A stretch of DNA of 64,000 nucleotides from Arctopsyche grandis. Lineage: Eukaryota > Arthropoda > Insecta > Trichoptera > Hydropsychidae. This document shows, piece after piece, positions 1 to 12,885 of this stretch. Location: positions 6,944,001 to 7,008,000 of the forward strand of contig NC_135360.1 of the NCBI RefSeq assembly GCF_051622035.1. The letters run 5' to 3'. The notes beneath the pieces are model-generated. The model was given only the letters and a program-made list of their open reading frames with translations. It was not told the DNA's origin and did no database searches. How positions within the stretch are numbered: position 1 is the first letter of the stretch; the number at the start of each line of letters is the position of its first letter. The position numbers and the translations under genes were made by a program.

Positions 1-712
1 AACACTCTAGGGGCTGAGTTTTGAGAAGATGGCGACGAGACAGACTAAGCATGCTAGCGTTTTTTTTTTGTATGCAAAACTATCTAGAAAATAATGAAGA
101 TTTCTCGATTCGATCAATATGATCCATTTCTGACAGTTCTATAGAATGGTGGTACGAGCTGCATTTTGCGATGAAAATTCAACATGGTTTGTATTGTTGA
201 CGTTTCGTGAATATAATCCTCTGTGGGTTTTCATCGTATAGTTGTAGCGTGTTTGACCATTTGGCCTCTAGCTGTTATCGTTACGAAATTGATAGAATTT
301 TATATAGGAATATTAAAAACGAAATGAGGTGAATTTATTAATTGATTATATTGATACAGGCATGTCATTGGTATTTATATCACACCGTTGTAAATTATGC
401 TTGTGCACGTTTCCGTGCGTCGCATCCTCTTGAATCACGGCTAAAAATGTCGATTTCATTAAGAAAACGATCATCATATAATATTATAATAACGGCTTGT
501 CTCGTAAAACGATTTCAATTTAATCCGAAGGCCGGAATATATATTTTATTTTAACCTTTTGCGTGGGGCCGTTCCGCGATTTGAATACTGAGCGCCCCTC
601 ACTTTTTCACCTTTTTCGCGCTCGTTTAAACCTGTTGATGAAACGAATGTGCTCAAGATAAATATATATCACACCAGAATTAACGCACATTTTTTTACCG
701 TTTCATCTGTAA
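1..712. other. AT-rich spacer without a recognised gene
   Basis: A 70-codon ORF at 342-554 has no Met start and no family resemblance. I see nothing functional. Confidence 0.6.
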
Positions 713-857
713 CTACTGTTGTGCCCGTTGAAATTTCAACGGGTGATTTCGGAAACTCATTGATACATGATTTAAAATGAAGCTACAATACGTATAATAA
801 TAATTAATCGAAATCGGAACTGAAACAGAGATCGGTGAATGGAACTGAAATAGGAAA
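713..857 (-). mobile_element. Helitron-like 3' end with 25-nt units
   Basis: It has the perfect 20-nt palindrome CCCGTTGAAATTTCAACGGG at 723-742. Two 25-nt GGAACTGAAA units follow near 817-860; the same unit forms an array at 41286. Related ends occur at 22889 and 28265. Confidence 0.45.
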
Positions 858-1146
858 CTGAGTTTCCGAGATCGGAGTGAAAGACGCAGCGCGGTGGTAG
901 AGTTAGTTGATTGTTGTTCCGTCGACGATCCGCCTCCGAATGAAGCACGGGCCAAAACCGCCTAATATTTATAGCGTGTACACTCAACACAGAGAGATCA
1001 TTGGTCAATGGATCGCGCGACCTTATTGGGTGTTTTAGGCAGCTTTTTCATACGTCGAGGCCTTTTTGGCGCGAACGCGCGATAAGACGATTAGTGATGG
1101 TAAACTGACAGTCCACGAGCACCAATTACGTAATATCTACGCTACA
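858..1146. mobile_element. Solo LTR relic
   Basis: It aligns along its length with the complete LTR at 49275-49589, sharing GAAAGACGCA, CATACGT-GAGGC, TTTTGGCGCGAACG and a 3' end of the form CTACG(C/T)TACA. The 5' end is lost against the repeat to the left. Confidence 0.6.
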
Positions 1147-1227
1147 TTATCAACAAACTCGACATACTATAAGCTAGAATTTGCGAGAGACAGTTTAGGT
1201 TACAAATTTTGGTGGAATCGGACAATT

Positions 1228-1370
1228 TGGCAAACTATGATTGGAAACGATCGACCTGGAGTCACATATATCCAAAGTATATATATACATATATGACCAG
1301 CAACACCGGGTCAAAGATTGAATCCATGACCCCTCAGTTAAAAGCATTACATTCTGAGCTATGCTGACGG
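1228..1370 (-). mobile_element. SINE fragment, antisense
   Basis: It carries the shared domain motif GAAACGATCGACCTGGAG and then an antisense tRNA-like head (GAGCTATGCTGAC end), as in 26886-27055. Confidence 0.6.
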
Positions 1371-1371
1371 G

Positions 1372-1772
1372 TCTACGTGGCGAGACAGAATGTTAAATTA
1401 CAGAAAACACAAATATCGGAAGGCAAAGATCGAAAATCGAAAGATCTTAAGTCGAAAGATCAAAAAAAAATTATGCATGGTAAACGGTACATACTCACTT
1501 AATTTGCGCGAGCAGGATACAACAGGAACAAGAGGAACATGCTTTTCCTCCCGTATTCTGCGCGCGCACATTAATACGGGAGGAAAAGCCTGTTCCTCTT
1601 GTTCCTGTTGTATCCTGCTCGCGCAAATTAAGTGAGTATGTACGTGAGTATGTGCCGTTTACCATGCACCATTTTTTTTTTGTTTTTTCGATTTAAGATC
1701 TTTCGATTGTCGATCTTTGCCTTCCGATATTTCCGTTTTCGGTAATTTAACATTCTGTCTCGTCACGGAGAC
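1372..1772. repeat. Foldback (palindromic) element, copy 1
   Basis: About 400 nt of inverted repeat centred near 1560. Arms include GACAGAATGTTAAATTA, CGAAAGATC runs, CATGGTAAACGG and GCGCGAGCAGGATACAAC. A second copy sits at the core of the 40301-41683 palindrome. Confidence 0.85.
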
Positions 1773-2321
1773 CGGTTGCTGATATAACAGGTCGAAATCT
1801 TTGTTTTTTCTTTATATGCTGATAGAATATTTAATTTTGGTGGTTGAAATTTTTTGAAAGATGGGAATTGTTTGGTGGCAGTTTCGTGTTTTTTACCGGA
1901 AGAATTTCTAAGAAATTATAAAAAAGAAGCCGTAAGCTGAAGTAAGCTGTTCCGTGCGGCATTTGGCTCCGATTCCTTTTTATTATCTAATATATAATTT
2001 GGCAAGAGACTTTGCATATATGTATGTATGTATGTATACATATATGTATGCATGTAACCTTCGTTCGTAGACGACAAATTCGTTTTTTTTTTTCGATTCA
2101 TTGGCGACGATTCGATTTTTTTCGATTCAAACGATTCGAAGCCCTAGGGGGCGAAGGCTCCGGGGGCGCAGGCACCGGATTCTGGTATACATATAATTTT
2201 GAATGAGACAGTATATGTTTTTTTTGTTCGTGACAGTCAATTTAATAAAAAAAAATAAATGAGTATGCAAATAAATTTATGTAAAATAAAACTATTCAAA
2301 TAAATTTAATAAAATGTTTAC

Positions 2322-2818
2322 TATTAGATTAGTCATGTTTAAGCGGTTTATATTACAAATACTGAGCGAAGCCGGGTAAAACCACTAGTTATTTATAATT
2401 AATAGTTTTACGGTATGCGTCAACTAGAGACTCCAATTTCATTAAAGTAAATCCACTAATAAATTGAAATTTATGAAGTTCTTTATAAAAATCATGAATT
2501 AAAATTACATTATAAATAAACGTATTTTAATGTATTGTGGCCAAAACCGATTGTTTCCTCCGTCTCATACATTTTATATATACTTACATATTTCATTACC
2601 AATAATTCTATAAATTGGGTGACATGTCAATTTTTAGTGTTTTTTTAGTTTTTTTATATTTTGAAAATCTTTATTATTTTTATAGCTATCAATTTTATAC
2701 GATGGCTAAAAAAAGTCGACCTTACTAAAATCGCTCAAGTTGGAGTCGGATAAGAATCATAAGATAAAGTCGGAGTGGGAGTAAACTTTCAAGCAACTCC
2801 ATATCCCTAGGATAAAAG
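2322..2818. mobile_element. Helitron-like end (2322-2388) and fragment of a hAT-like element
   Basis: 2322-2388 ends GAAGCCGGGTAAAACCACTAG followed by T and recurs inverted at 41189. 2390-2818 matches the 9557-10309 element in opposite orientation (GGTGACATGTCAATTTT, GGCCAAAACCGA, GACGCATACCGTAAAA relatives). Confidence 0.5.
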
Positions 2819-4763
2819 GCAATCGTATATGCATTTGTTCACTCTTCGCGGAAAAAACGCGGTGTTAAATAAATATTATTTTTATTCCATTTTAATAGGC
2901 AGGTGCGTATTGAATTCCATTCACGTTTTCGTGATTTATTTTTTGTGCCTTTATATTAAAATGTAAAATGAAAAAGGGATGTTTGCGCGATGGGAGTATT
3001 CCCTCCCTGGCGAACGTTTAAAAAAACGATTTAATATAATTATATTTCCGTCCGTGTTTTTTTTTTCGTTTCTTTTTTTGTTCGATTCGATTTTCCGGCT
3101 TTTCGTGCGTGAATTTCGACTTGGTGGAATTGCCATGTCATTCCAGGGCCGGTAGAAAGTTAGTTACATACCTTTTGATTTGGGAAAACTATTTGTAAAG
3201 TTTTCCTTTTGAAGCGGTTCTTGTTCGGTTTCCGGACTCGGTTCTAGTTTCACCCCTTATACTTTGGATACTAATTACCGGGGTGGTTTGATCGTCGTTT
3301 GTGTGACGTTATTATTAATTATATCGATTTATGTACACTTCGAAGTGACGTGACGTGATTTCTTTTGGTTTGTGTGTATATATGTATGCATGTGTCAATG
3401 CGTCTATGCAGTTGTGTGTTAACAATATTGCCATTTTTATCGCCTGTCATAACTAATTTCTGTATGGAATTATTCAACAATCCATAATGGAATAATTATC
3501 TATGGGTTTTGTTCGAATGCGTTATTTAAAACGTGTTATTGTTATACATATTTTAATACGTTCAGTATTTATTGGTTCCTTTTTTTATAAGGCAGTTGAT
3601 TGATATAAATGTTTATTTGATTCGATCTTTTTACTTCGATTTTTTTACTGATTCGAACTCAGAATCGATTACTGATCACGTTTTCATGATCCAGAAAAAA
3701 TGTGTGTGTGTCTGTGTATTTTGGGGATGTTTTGAACACCGTTAATCCTATCGAACTGCCACTTAGTATCGGTTACTGAAATTCTTATCGACACGACGTA
3801 ATTTTTTTTTTCAAATTTTTAAGTTGACTGGTTTTATTTTAATTAAATTAATAACACTGCCGATAGTGAAATTTAAATCAATTTTCAGTATTCGATTAGT
3901 CTGACGATTGAAAAATATATTTTCTTGAAATACTCTTTCTATGTATATACAAATGTGTAATGGGGTTCACAGACGATTCGATTAGTCGTCAGATTTGTCT
4001 GTTGTAGAGACTGCTGCCTATGATAATTGTATCGCAACTATCTATTTTACCATTACAATGAACAATGCACATTTTGAAGAAAAAAAAATTAACCCTAATA
4101 CTGCAATTTTTTACATTATTTAATTATAATGTAGTATATAAATATTTGATGATAGTGCAATGCTGCAATAAATTGCCCAAATGGTTGCCCGATAGATCGC
4201 CATGTTTATGGGAACCAAGATACGTAACTATCATGCACATTTTAATTATTTAAGTATTTGTTTTTAGTGCTTCGGTGATTATTGGTCACAAGGCGCTCGC
4301 CCAATAGTCACTAAAATCTCTATAACGGAACATCTGGTAGCCGAAAAGTCCATCATACTAACGAGAACTCAAGTGCCAAATATTCCGTACTCGCGATTTT
4401 CATTGAAAAATTGTCTTTTGAAATCCAATTACCATCATTTATGTACCTACATACATATGTATACTGTATTAAATGTTTGATTATTTTTATAAAAAAAATT
4501 TGAATTGTACTTCATTCCAAGCATGCTTCATCTTGAATTATTTTCTATTTTCATACTGAAAAAATATATATAAAGAGCACCACTCTGAGTGTGCTGCCTT
4601 CCACTTATTAAAGTGGTTACATTTCATATAATCAGATCATCGGTTTTTTTTCATCATTTCCTTCGGTTTTTTAAAGGATGCTTCGAAAGTTTATCAAAAA
4701 TTTATCCTTAAAAATTAATCTTGTTTCCCTGTTAAAATTAACCTATAAGTTGTATATCGATGT
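2819..4763. other. AT-rich spacer with one dispersed-repeat copy
   Basis: 3640-3840 is a copy of the GATTCGAACTCAGAATCGAT...CATGATC(C/T)(A/G)GAAAAAATGTG repeat that also occurs at 30717, 48060 (inverted) and 57210. The rest shows no gene. Confidence 0.5.
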
Positions 4764-4830
4764 TTTGTAATCGGCCAGGAAGGCGCATTGGGGTTTATCT
4801 GTTAGGCCTTCCTGGCATATAATAAAATAT
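4764..4830 (+). mobile_element. SINE 3' tail fragment
   Basis: GCCAGGAAGGCGCATTGGGG...TTAGGCCTTCCTGG and an ATAATAAAAT tail match the SINE ends at 23495 and, inverted, 55290. Confidence 0.6.
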
Positions 4831-6831
4831 AAGTCAAATATTAAATATAAGTCGATTTTTTTTAGATTTAATTTCGACCATTAAATACTCCCTTCTCTTA
4901 TCGAGATATTTTACAACCGTGTTGATAGGAAGATGACAGTGATCAATACCGGTATGACATTAGTCTTATGTTTGGATGTACACGTGCAATTTGACTGACT
5001 CGGATAGTGTCTTACGCATGCACACCCGGTTAACCCCCTACGGTGACTTCATGTCAAGTTGGTTTGCACCTTAATTCTATGATTCTTTTTCGAACAAACA
5101 TCCCGTTCTGCCCTCGAGGTTCAAATATCATACGTAGACAATGTTGATCATATTTCAGCGTGTCGACTTTGTTCGTTTGACTATCCCGTTCTTCGGCGGA
5201 CGATCATCATTACCCAAACTATAAACAGCCGATAAGTGTAAACGTGCACTATATAATAATCTTCGAAAGTAGAGTGCACGACAATAGAGTCAAAGCAGTG
5301 CACATTAGCGTCGAGATAATACAGTAATGGATTATTATTACTATACTTACTGCGGCGCATTCAGCTTCCAACAAAGAATCCGGCCGGCCTTCGGCATTTA
5401 CACATCATCGGGTCACGTCAGTGCTTCCATTTTTCTTCGACGAACATACACAGTATGCATATTTCGCAATGCATACAGTATATGTATCTCCGAAAAAAGC
5501 GACGAAATAGGTGTGTATTTCGCAATTTGGGCTAATTGGATCGCGGTGCACGTCTTCGATGACGATATTACGGTTATTTTGCTCTGTAGAAGCGGTGTTT
5601 GCCGGAAAAATTCGATTATTTCCCCGAGAGGGTCGGAGAGACAGAGGCTGGGCTTAACAGGGTTAACGCGCGCCCGAAACTCGCGTTAAATATTGACGGG
5701 TGAATTAAGGTAGTTTACCAGCTCTGTATTAATATTGTATGTACATATGTGTATGTTGTGTCGTTCACCTCTTCTATGTGGTATTATATATAAATTTTCC
5801 GAATGTGTATTTGTGGAAAATTTGATCGATTCGGAACGTGTAGTGCGAAAATGCGTCGCTTCCGTTTTCTTTTGTATGTATTATATTTTTTTTTGTATTG
5901 AATTTATATTATTTTCTATTGGTCTGTATTACATTTCATTGAATGGTTATTTGATACGTGTGAATTTCGAGGTTTTTTTTTATAATACATATACAGGATG
6001 TAAAACTGAAATCGGACCATTCACGTTAAAAGTTGAACTTATGCATTTGTTAATGTCGACGAAAAAACTGAAACATTGGCATTAACAACATTGGCGTGGT
6101 TAGCCACGCCAATGTTGTTTATCAATGTAAAATAATCATTATATTTATATATGTACCATATAACTTTATGTATTAATTCTTTTTCCGAAACCATCGATTA
6201 AAATATCAACGGGGACAACACTAGTAACAATATAAGTATAAGGCAGTAGGAACGTTTATCTATTTTTCGGCTTCTTAAGGAAAAGTTCACTATTCGTCTC
6301 GAACGAGTAAAAATTATACAACCGTGACATAAAAAGTTTCACTTAAAATGAACCATTTTTTTGTTACACAATTTAGTATTGCGATTGCCATTTAGGTGAT
6401 CAGAAAGTTTGTATAGGCAAATTTAGCTATCGATCAATCGTCTTTCTGTCCGTTTGATTTTATTCATGTACATATTTGATCCGATAGATTAATATTTTAT
6501 TTTACGCGATTAGTGTCTGCTCGAGATTTTTTTCATTTCTCGTTTCTCACGAAATCATAAAATTTCTCGAGGATTCTCGAAAAATCGGTAATAAGGGATC
6601 GACAAGGTACACAATTTGATCGAAAATCCTCTCGTGTAAAGGTTCATCAACAACGGTTCTTCATAGACACCTTGAAGGTGTGAATGGATACAAGAGAGTT
6701 GAATTTGATAAATATTCTAGTTCCGGGAGCAATTTTCCGCATAGGAAAAAAAGTAAAATTGAGAATGAAACAGTAACCAAATTTGTAACGCGGCCGACTA
6801 TGGGTGAATTAATAGCTACATTGGAAGCAGT
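4831..6831. other. Spacer; one perfect short hairpin
   Basis: A 120-codon ORF at 5327-5689 lacks family resemblance. At 6084-6119 a perfect 16-bp stem (AACAACATTGGCGTGG) closes on a TTAG loop. I see no other feature. Confidence 0.5.
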
Positions 6832-7628
6832 CGATGCGGTGCAAACGATCGAAAAGCGCCAGACAGACTGAACCACAGATTAACGACACGTGTACCTTAT
6901 TCGTGCGTACTGCTCGCACTTAGGGCGGTTTCAGACTAGCGTTTTATACGCGCGTATAATCTCGTTTTTTGAAGTGCATGTAGGCGCGTATAGGCGCGTC
7001 GTTTTCCATACGCGCAACTCGTACGAGCGTAGACGCGCTTATAAGCTCGTATTATCCATGTTGATACTAAATCACCACTACCGGTTCGAACGAAAACGCC
7101 GGAATAAGCCCGTGTATGCGCGTCCGGTTCTTTGAAGCGCGAAAAGTAGCGCGTGTAAGCGCGTATGCCGAAACGACGGTATACGCGCAGAAAAATACGC
7201 TAGTCTGAAACCGCCCTTACACAAAGCGAAATCTACCCGAAGTCCCGACATACCTACCCTGTATACGTTATGTGCTTCTGATACTTTAGTTCCGAATTTT
7301 TTCTTATTAAATTATTAAAGACTCGCCAGAAAGATCCAACTCAATTTTAATAATTACCATTTTAATAATTGCATCTGTGCACATCGAAAGGTTACTCGTC
7401 ATCTGATGTGCAATTTTTCATTCGTGAAGTCGAGAATTGCGTTTAAAGCAGCCATCCAGTTAATCTGTGGTTCAATCTGTCTGGCGCTTTTCGATCGTTT
7501 GCACCAAACCCACTTCAAAAGTGTCTTAAACGATATTTTATCTGTATCGTAATGGCGGAGGATCCATTTACTTATATTAATGACCAAAATGAGCAATATG
7601 GCAAAGTATGAAAACGATCGGATAAGAG
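6832..7628. repeat. Inverted-repeat element, copy 1, split by a MITE
   Basis: About 500 nt (MITE removed) shared with 58105-58583. It has internal arms near 6836-6885 and 7460-7508. The - strand open frame of 65 codons (7399-7596) is part of the repeat and recurs in copy 2. Confidence 0.8.
6923..7216. mobile_element. PIF/Harbinger-like MITE with TTA target duplication
   Basis: 294 nt with terminal inverted repeats GGGCGGTTTCAGACTAGCG, flanked by TTA on both sides. The interior is built of GCGCGTATA/TACGCGC words. The empty site is seen in the other repeat copy at 58189 (GCTCGCACTTACAC). Confidence 0.9.
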
Positions 7629-9556
7629 ATTTTTATTCAATAGAATTGCACACAGGGATTTCATCAGACGAAGTATGAGCGACAGAGGATTTCATCCCCC
7701 ACGTAATCCGGCGGATATCATGAAGTTATTAGATTAACTCGGTGACATATGTATGTATAATTTCGATCTTTTTTACATGACGGATTATATGACATGGTTC
7801 GGATTTGTTAGTTGCTATGGGATAGGAAAGGGTATCTTTAATAACATTTTTTTAGATACAATGGTGGATTTAAAATGTATTAGCTGTCTTGTCTTATGAA
7901 TGAAAAGTAAAATAAAGAGCAGACAAAAGTTTGTTTTATTAATATTTAACCTTTTACTTAATTTAAAGCACATTCTTCACGAGCCGCAATAATAAATTGT
8001 GACTGCGATCAATTAGTGTCATCGAATTCAATTAAAATTAAATTAAAAGACGTTGCCCATTTCGAACATCCTCTTTTTACGTCTGAAAAGAATAAAATTA
8101 AACCCACATTGTGCTTTTTTGCCTAAAATATATAAATATTATATTGTGATCTCATTTTTTTTCTTTATCTATGTATGTATGTACTAGGGTTCTCAATCGA
8201 ATATTCGCCCGATTTTCGTCTATACGAATATTCGAATAATCCATCGAAAATTCGTAAAATATTCATTTATATGTACTATTTCGAATGAAATTTGAAAAAT
8301 ATCTTAGAATGAAAAATGTTGTACACTTGAACAATATAGGTAGTCATTTTTTCATACAGTTCTAAATAGTATGCTAGAAAGCATTGAAACTGAACTGAAA
8401 TAAGTTGAATAACTCATAACTAAAGCCCGGATAACCAGCGTGCCGTTCATTGTTCAAATGTTGTAAATGCATTGTTAAAGGTTTGCCGAACCTTTTTTAC
8501 AAAGAATTTACAACAATTGAACAATGAGCGGCGCGCTTTGGGTCCGTACTCTACTCATAACTTATAACTGAGTTATTTCACTTGGGGGTTCATTGTCAGG
8601 TTTTGAAGGGATCCATTGGCATAATAAGTTTAGGAACCACTGGTTTGAACGAACATTAACTTGAGGAATTATAAATTTGGACCGTTCATAGATTAGTCGA
8701 ATTGTCTATGAAATAGTAACCTTCACTTTAAGATAAAATTTTGTTTTTCATACTAATATGTACATATGTATATGTATGCATGTGGATTTAACCGCAAAAA
8801 AACATGTTTTGATATTTTTATAGATACCTATAAATTACATACATATAAAAACAACGAATAGTATTGCAAATATTTCGTCTCGCCAAATATCCAAAATAAT
8901 TTTAAAGTTTCAAAATTAATGAGAACGTTCTCATATTCAGTTTTTTTTCGTGTACTTCAACGTTTTTGTTCAGTCGTACAATAAAAACGTTGCGTTTTCT
9001 ATTACCTTTTTTATCAAGATTTTTCTCTTGTCTTAAATTAAATTAGATACGCGACGTCATATCTCAAGATTGTACAAGTTTTTACAGACATGGGAGCGAT
9101 TTGATAAGTCGGTTAGGTTAACTTTTCGTGAAAATCGCGTGTAAAATCGTTACGGGGATTTTCTCTGGCGCACGCGACCGCCGTTATAACGGCGTTATCG
9201 TTCCGTTTACGTACAAATTTGTACGTCGAAATATTCCGAACTACTCGGGTACCAGTGCCTAATAATACTTATAAGTTATGGGAGCGCTTCACAGGCATCC
9301 AAAGGGTTAACGATTATGTATTGTGTGACGTTGTCGGATGTTAAAGCACACCCATCTATCGCATACTCTCAATATTGTAAACATGCCGTTTATGCATGTT
9401 TCTCGATTCTGTTATAATATTTTATACTTATGTACGCATGAACCATAAAAGGGATGGAAAGTCGAAATTCGGTCAGATTGAATTACTCGTTGAATTTGTC
9501 TGCGTTCATATACATACATACACATGTAGGTAGGTACATATGTACATATGTATAAA
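7629..9556. other. AT-rich spacer with a small MITE and possible hAT remnant
   Basis: 8426-8547 is a palindromic MITE (CATTGTTCAA...TTGAACAATG, outer GGGTCCG) with relatives at 19400-19545 and 25350-25477. It may sit inside a hAT-like remnant from AGGGTTCTCAA (8185) to GGAACCACTGG (8632). No genes. Confidence 0.45.
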
Positions 9557-10309
9557 GCAGGGCTGTGGAGTCAACCAAAATTTACAGATTCCGACTACGA
9601 ATTTATTTTATTATTTGACTCCGACTCCAACTTTAACGATTTTAGCAAGATGGATTTTTCTTGTCAACGTATAAAATTAGTAGTAATAAAAATAATAGCG
9701 ATTTTCAAAATATAAAAAATTGACATGTAACCCAATTATTTATTGAATTATTGATAATGAAATAAGTATAAATAAAAATTAAGTACTTCCATAGTATATG
9801 TATGTATGTACCTACATATGTATATACTAATTTCATTTTCAAATAAATTAATAAAATAATGAGAAAAGTATGAGACGGCGAAGACATCGTTTTGGCCAGA
9901 ACACTTCAAAATATCATGATTTTTATATAAAAAGAAATTTAACTTCAATTTGTTAGCCGATTTACTTCAATAAAATTATAGACTAGTTGACGCATACCGT
10001 AAAATACTATTAATTAAAAAATAATAAAAAAGAGTCCGAGTCGTTTAATTTTTTGCAAGGCTCTTCGTAAACGATTCAGCTGAAATTCCTATATTTTTCC
10101 GATTGTTTTGAAACTTTGCCATTTTGCGAGGTTTGGTCAACGTTGGAAATTTAAATCTATCTTGATACTTGGTGGTAAAAAATAATCGTATTAAACACGT
10201 CTAAGATTGAAGAAGGTGACGTTTGATAGCTAGTAATCTTTGGTTTTCCGCCACCCGCTCGTCTTGTCATATTTTAACTGTTTAAACTCCAACTCTAACG
10301 TCACAGCTC
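9557..10309 (+). mobile_element. Non-autonomous hAT-like element
   Basis: It starts CAGGGCTGTGGAGTC and ends GTCACAGCTCTG, flanked by GTATAAAG and ATATAAAG (7 of 8 match). Fragments recur at 2390-2818 and about 32750-32850. No ORF. Confidence 0.65.
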
Positions 10310-12700
10310 TGATATAAAGTTATATTGTTGTGTAAATGTTTTTTAAATAATGCTGCTTTTCTTGTATGATTATCCTTTTTGTTTTCCGGATTTTAATTTG
10401 TGTCACTAATCGTCTAAATTAAATATATTGAAATTTAGTGAGTAGCTGATAGGATAAGCTTGGATGGTCGAATGTTAAAATGTTACCATAATGATATTGG
10501 AAGGTCCTTTTCTGAGTATAATCAATTTTTGACACTTTCATTTTATACCTTTCGTGGATTTTTAGCATATATTTTTTTTATTATTTTTAAACGTTCATAA
10601 ATTATGTTCACAATACTTCTTCTGATTATTCTAATAACTACTGATCTAGTGCTCATTATCTATGTTCTTACATAACTCTTATTAAGTCGATTATATTGTT
10701 TAATATCGGTTATATTGTAATATGTAATTGATAGACAAAATACTTTTTACTCGACTTAGACCACTTTTATAATTATGGGCACATCATATGTACTATGTAC
10801 ATATAAAGCGTAGTAGGAAAAAACTTAACATATTTGCAATTCTTTTGAATGTTCATAATATACATACATATGTACATATTAACTAAAGAGTGATAAGTCG
10901 ATGATCTAACCGTTTAATGTATTAAGAAAAGTGTGTAAACGTGATCTGTGTTTTTTTATCTATATATTTAATCCATTTTTGCAATTCAATGTTTAATTTT
11001 AACATATGAGACAATTTTAGAAACAAGGATCAACCTCAGTACAATCTATAAAATACATATAATACAATTTAAACTATGGCTTTTTTTAAATTATCTTCCC
11101 TATTATGAAAAAAAAGAGCATTATAATAACATAATATTAACAAATAAAGAAGTAAAAAATTGTAACAATAAGAAATAAACCAAGATGTATTATGAACATA
11201 ATTTACAAACAATTCAACGAATTTCAAAATAATAAAAAAAAATATTTTATATCTGAAAATAACGTATAAAATAATATAATACGCAAACTACATATTACGA
11301 AATAGTAACATGAAAAAAATCACACAATTTAGCATCTGTTGTGACTTTTTAGCACATGTATGTATTTTAGTATATCGCAAAATGTTAAAAATTCGTAGAA
11401 AATTGACTTAAATGTCAATAGGTTTGCGAACTTGATATACTCATAAAATGCTCAATTTTAACTTAAAATGTCTTAATCTTTCGTAAGAACATCTTAGAAA
11501 CACATTCCTAGTTTTATAGTTAATTTTTAAATTAAATTATTGATTAAATGGTTCAAATGGTGTTGACCTTTTTATTATTTGACTAATTTTAAAAGCGCAT
11601 TAACGATGTAAATATACCATTTATCTTATTAGATTGTTGCTTACCTGTCATGACTACCATTCGATTTATGATGTCTGAAACAAATCTAAACCACCTTTTA
11701 CACGATTGCGTATTACTTTCGTTGTCTTTGACACCGTTGCCTATATATATTATTAAAACGGAAAATTTTGAATCATTTTTAGTTTTTCCAGATAGTATAA
11801 CATTGAATCTATGTATGTATATACATATGTACATATTATAAATACAAACTTTTCTTTTTCTTACTATTATCTACCTCCTTCAATAGGCAACCGAAAACTT
11901 CAAAGCATGACTCATTAAATATATGTCACGATGCAGTAGCGAAGTTCCAAGTACGTACGTGCAATAAAAATGCAGTTGCAAACTTTCACCAAATTTTGTA
12001 ACACCGTTTTCACGAAACTGAATACTTGCCTCATTGTTTCTTAGGAATGAACCAACCAGTCGTACTTAGTTTCAAATCTGACAAATTTACACAAAAAAAA
12101 TCGCTTTGAGATTGCGCGCAATGTCAATGTCAACAAACACGTAATACAAACGACCGAATATTATTACATACCACACTGTGAGATTTTTTTTCCCCAATCT
12201 CCATGGGGTTTATCATCTGTGTGAGAAAGCACTGACTGTGCGTTTATTTTTAGTGTCGTGTTTACACGCCGACGAATCTTTGTTTCTCAAATTGAAAACC
12301 ATATCACTTAAGTCGGTTTGCGACAGACAAGCAACATACGCTCAGTTATCAAATGTCCAAACACACACCTGTATATCGAATCTACTGGTTGCGCAACAGT
12401 TGCGGTTTGTCGACACACGAAATGCGTAAATCGTAACTCTCGCCGACAGGTTAGACCGGATAGTCGTCTTCGTTGCTTAATTAAATAATTAATTGGAATA
12501 TTTTATCAATTATTATTCACTTGCTTTTATAATCCTAGAAAATTCCCAAGAAGCGATTCAATGTCAGTCGATTTGTAAATGTGTTTGTTTGTATCGTACA
12601 ATATTGTATAATCAACATGAAATGTCAATTATTTTATATCGGTGCGGGCGTTCATAAAGTTCCCGGTAAATTTAAATATAAAGATTGGCGCCAATTTCAC
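10310..12700. other. AT-rich spacer
   Basis: Long A/T runs and TACA/TATG tracts. Short ORFs only, with no recognisable protein. Confidence 0.6.
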
Positions 12701-12885
12701 AATATCCATATTTATTTCTTTATTTTTATTCAACTAATCATGTACACTCGTCTTACAGATCGCTCCAAAGCGACGAATGTACTATACAGATCAAGAAACA
12801 TAAACTACATATAATAAATAATCATATATAATATCGCTGTTCTGTCTGTCTGAGATAACGCTCGCCGTACTATAATAGTCGTTTC
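12701..12885 (-). mobile_element. SINE 3' end plus block repeated inverted at 22040
   Basis: TTACAGATCGCTCCAAAGCGACGA is a SINE tail also seen at 48897. The block TCTGTCTGAGATAACG...CGCCGTA at 12845-12880 recurs inverted at 22064-22087. Confidence 0.55.

Noticed and set aside
5327..5689. 120-codon ORF
   Set aside because: No recognisable domain, no splice or codon signal, low-complexity start.
7399..7596. 65-codon - strand ORF
   Set aside because: It belongs to the inverted-repeat element shared with 58105-58583 and shows no family resemblance.
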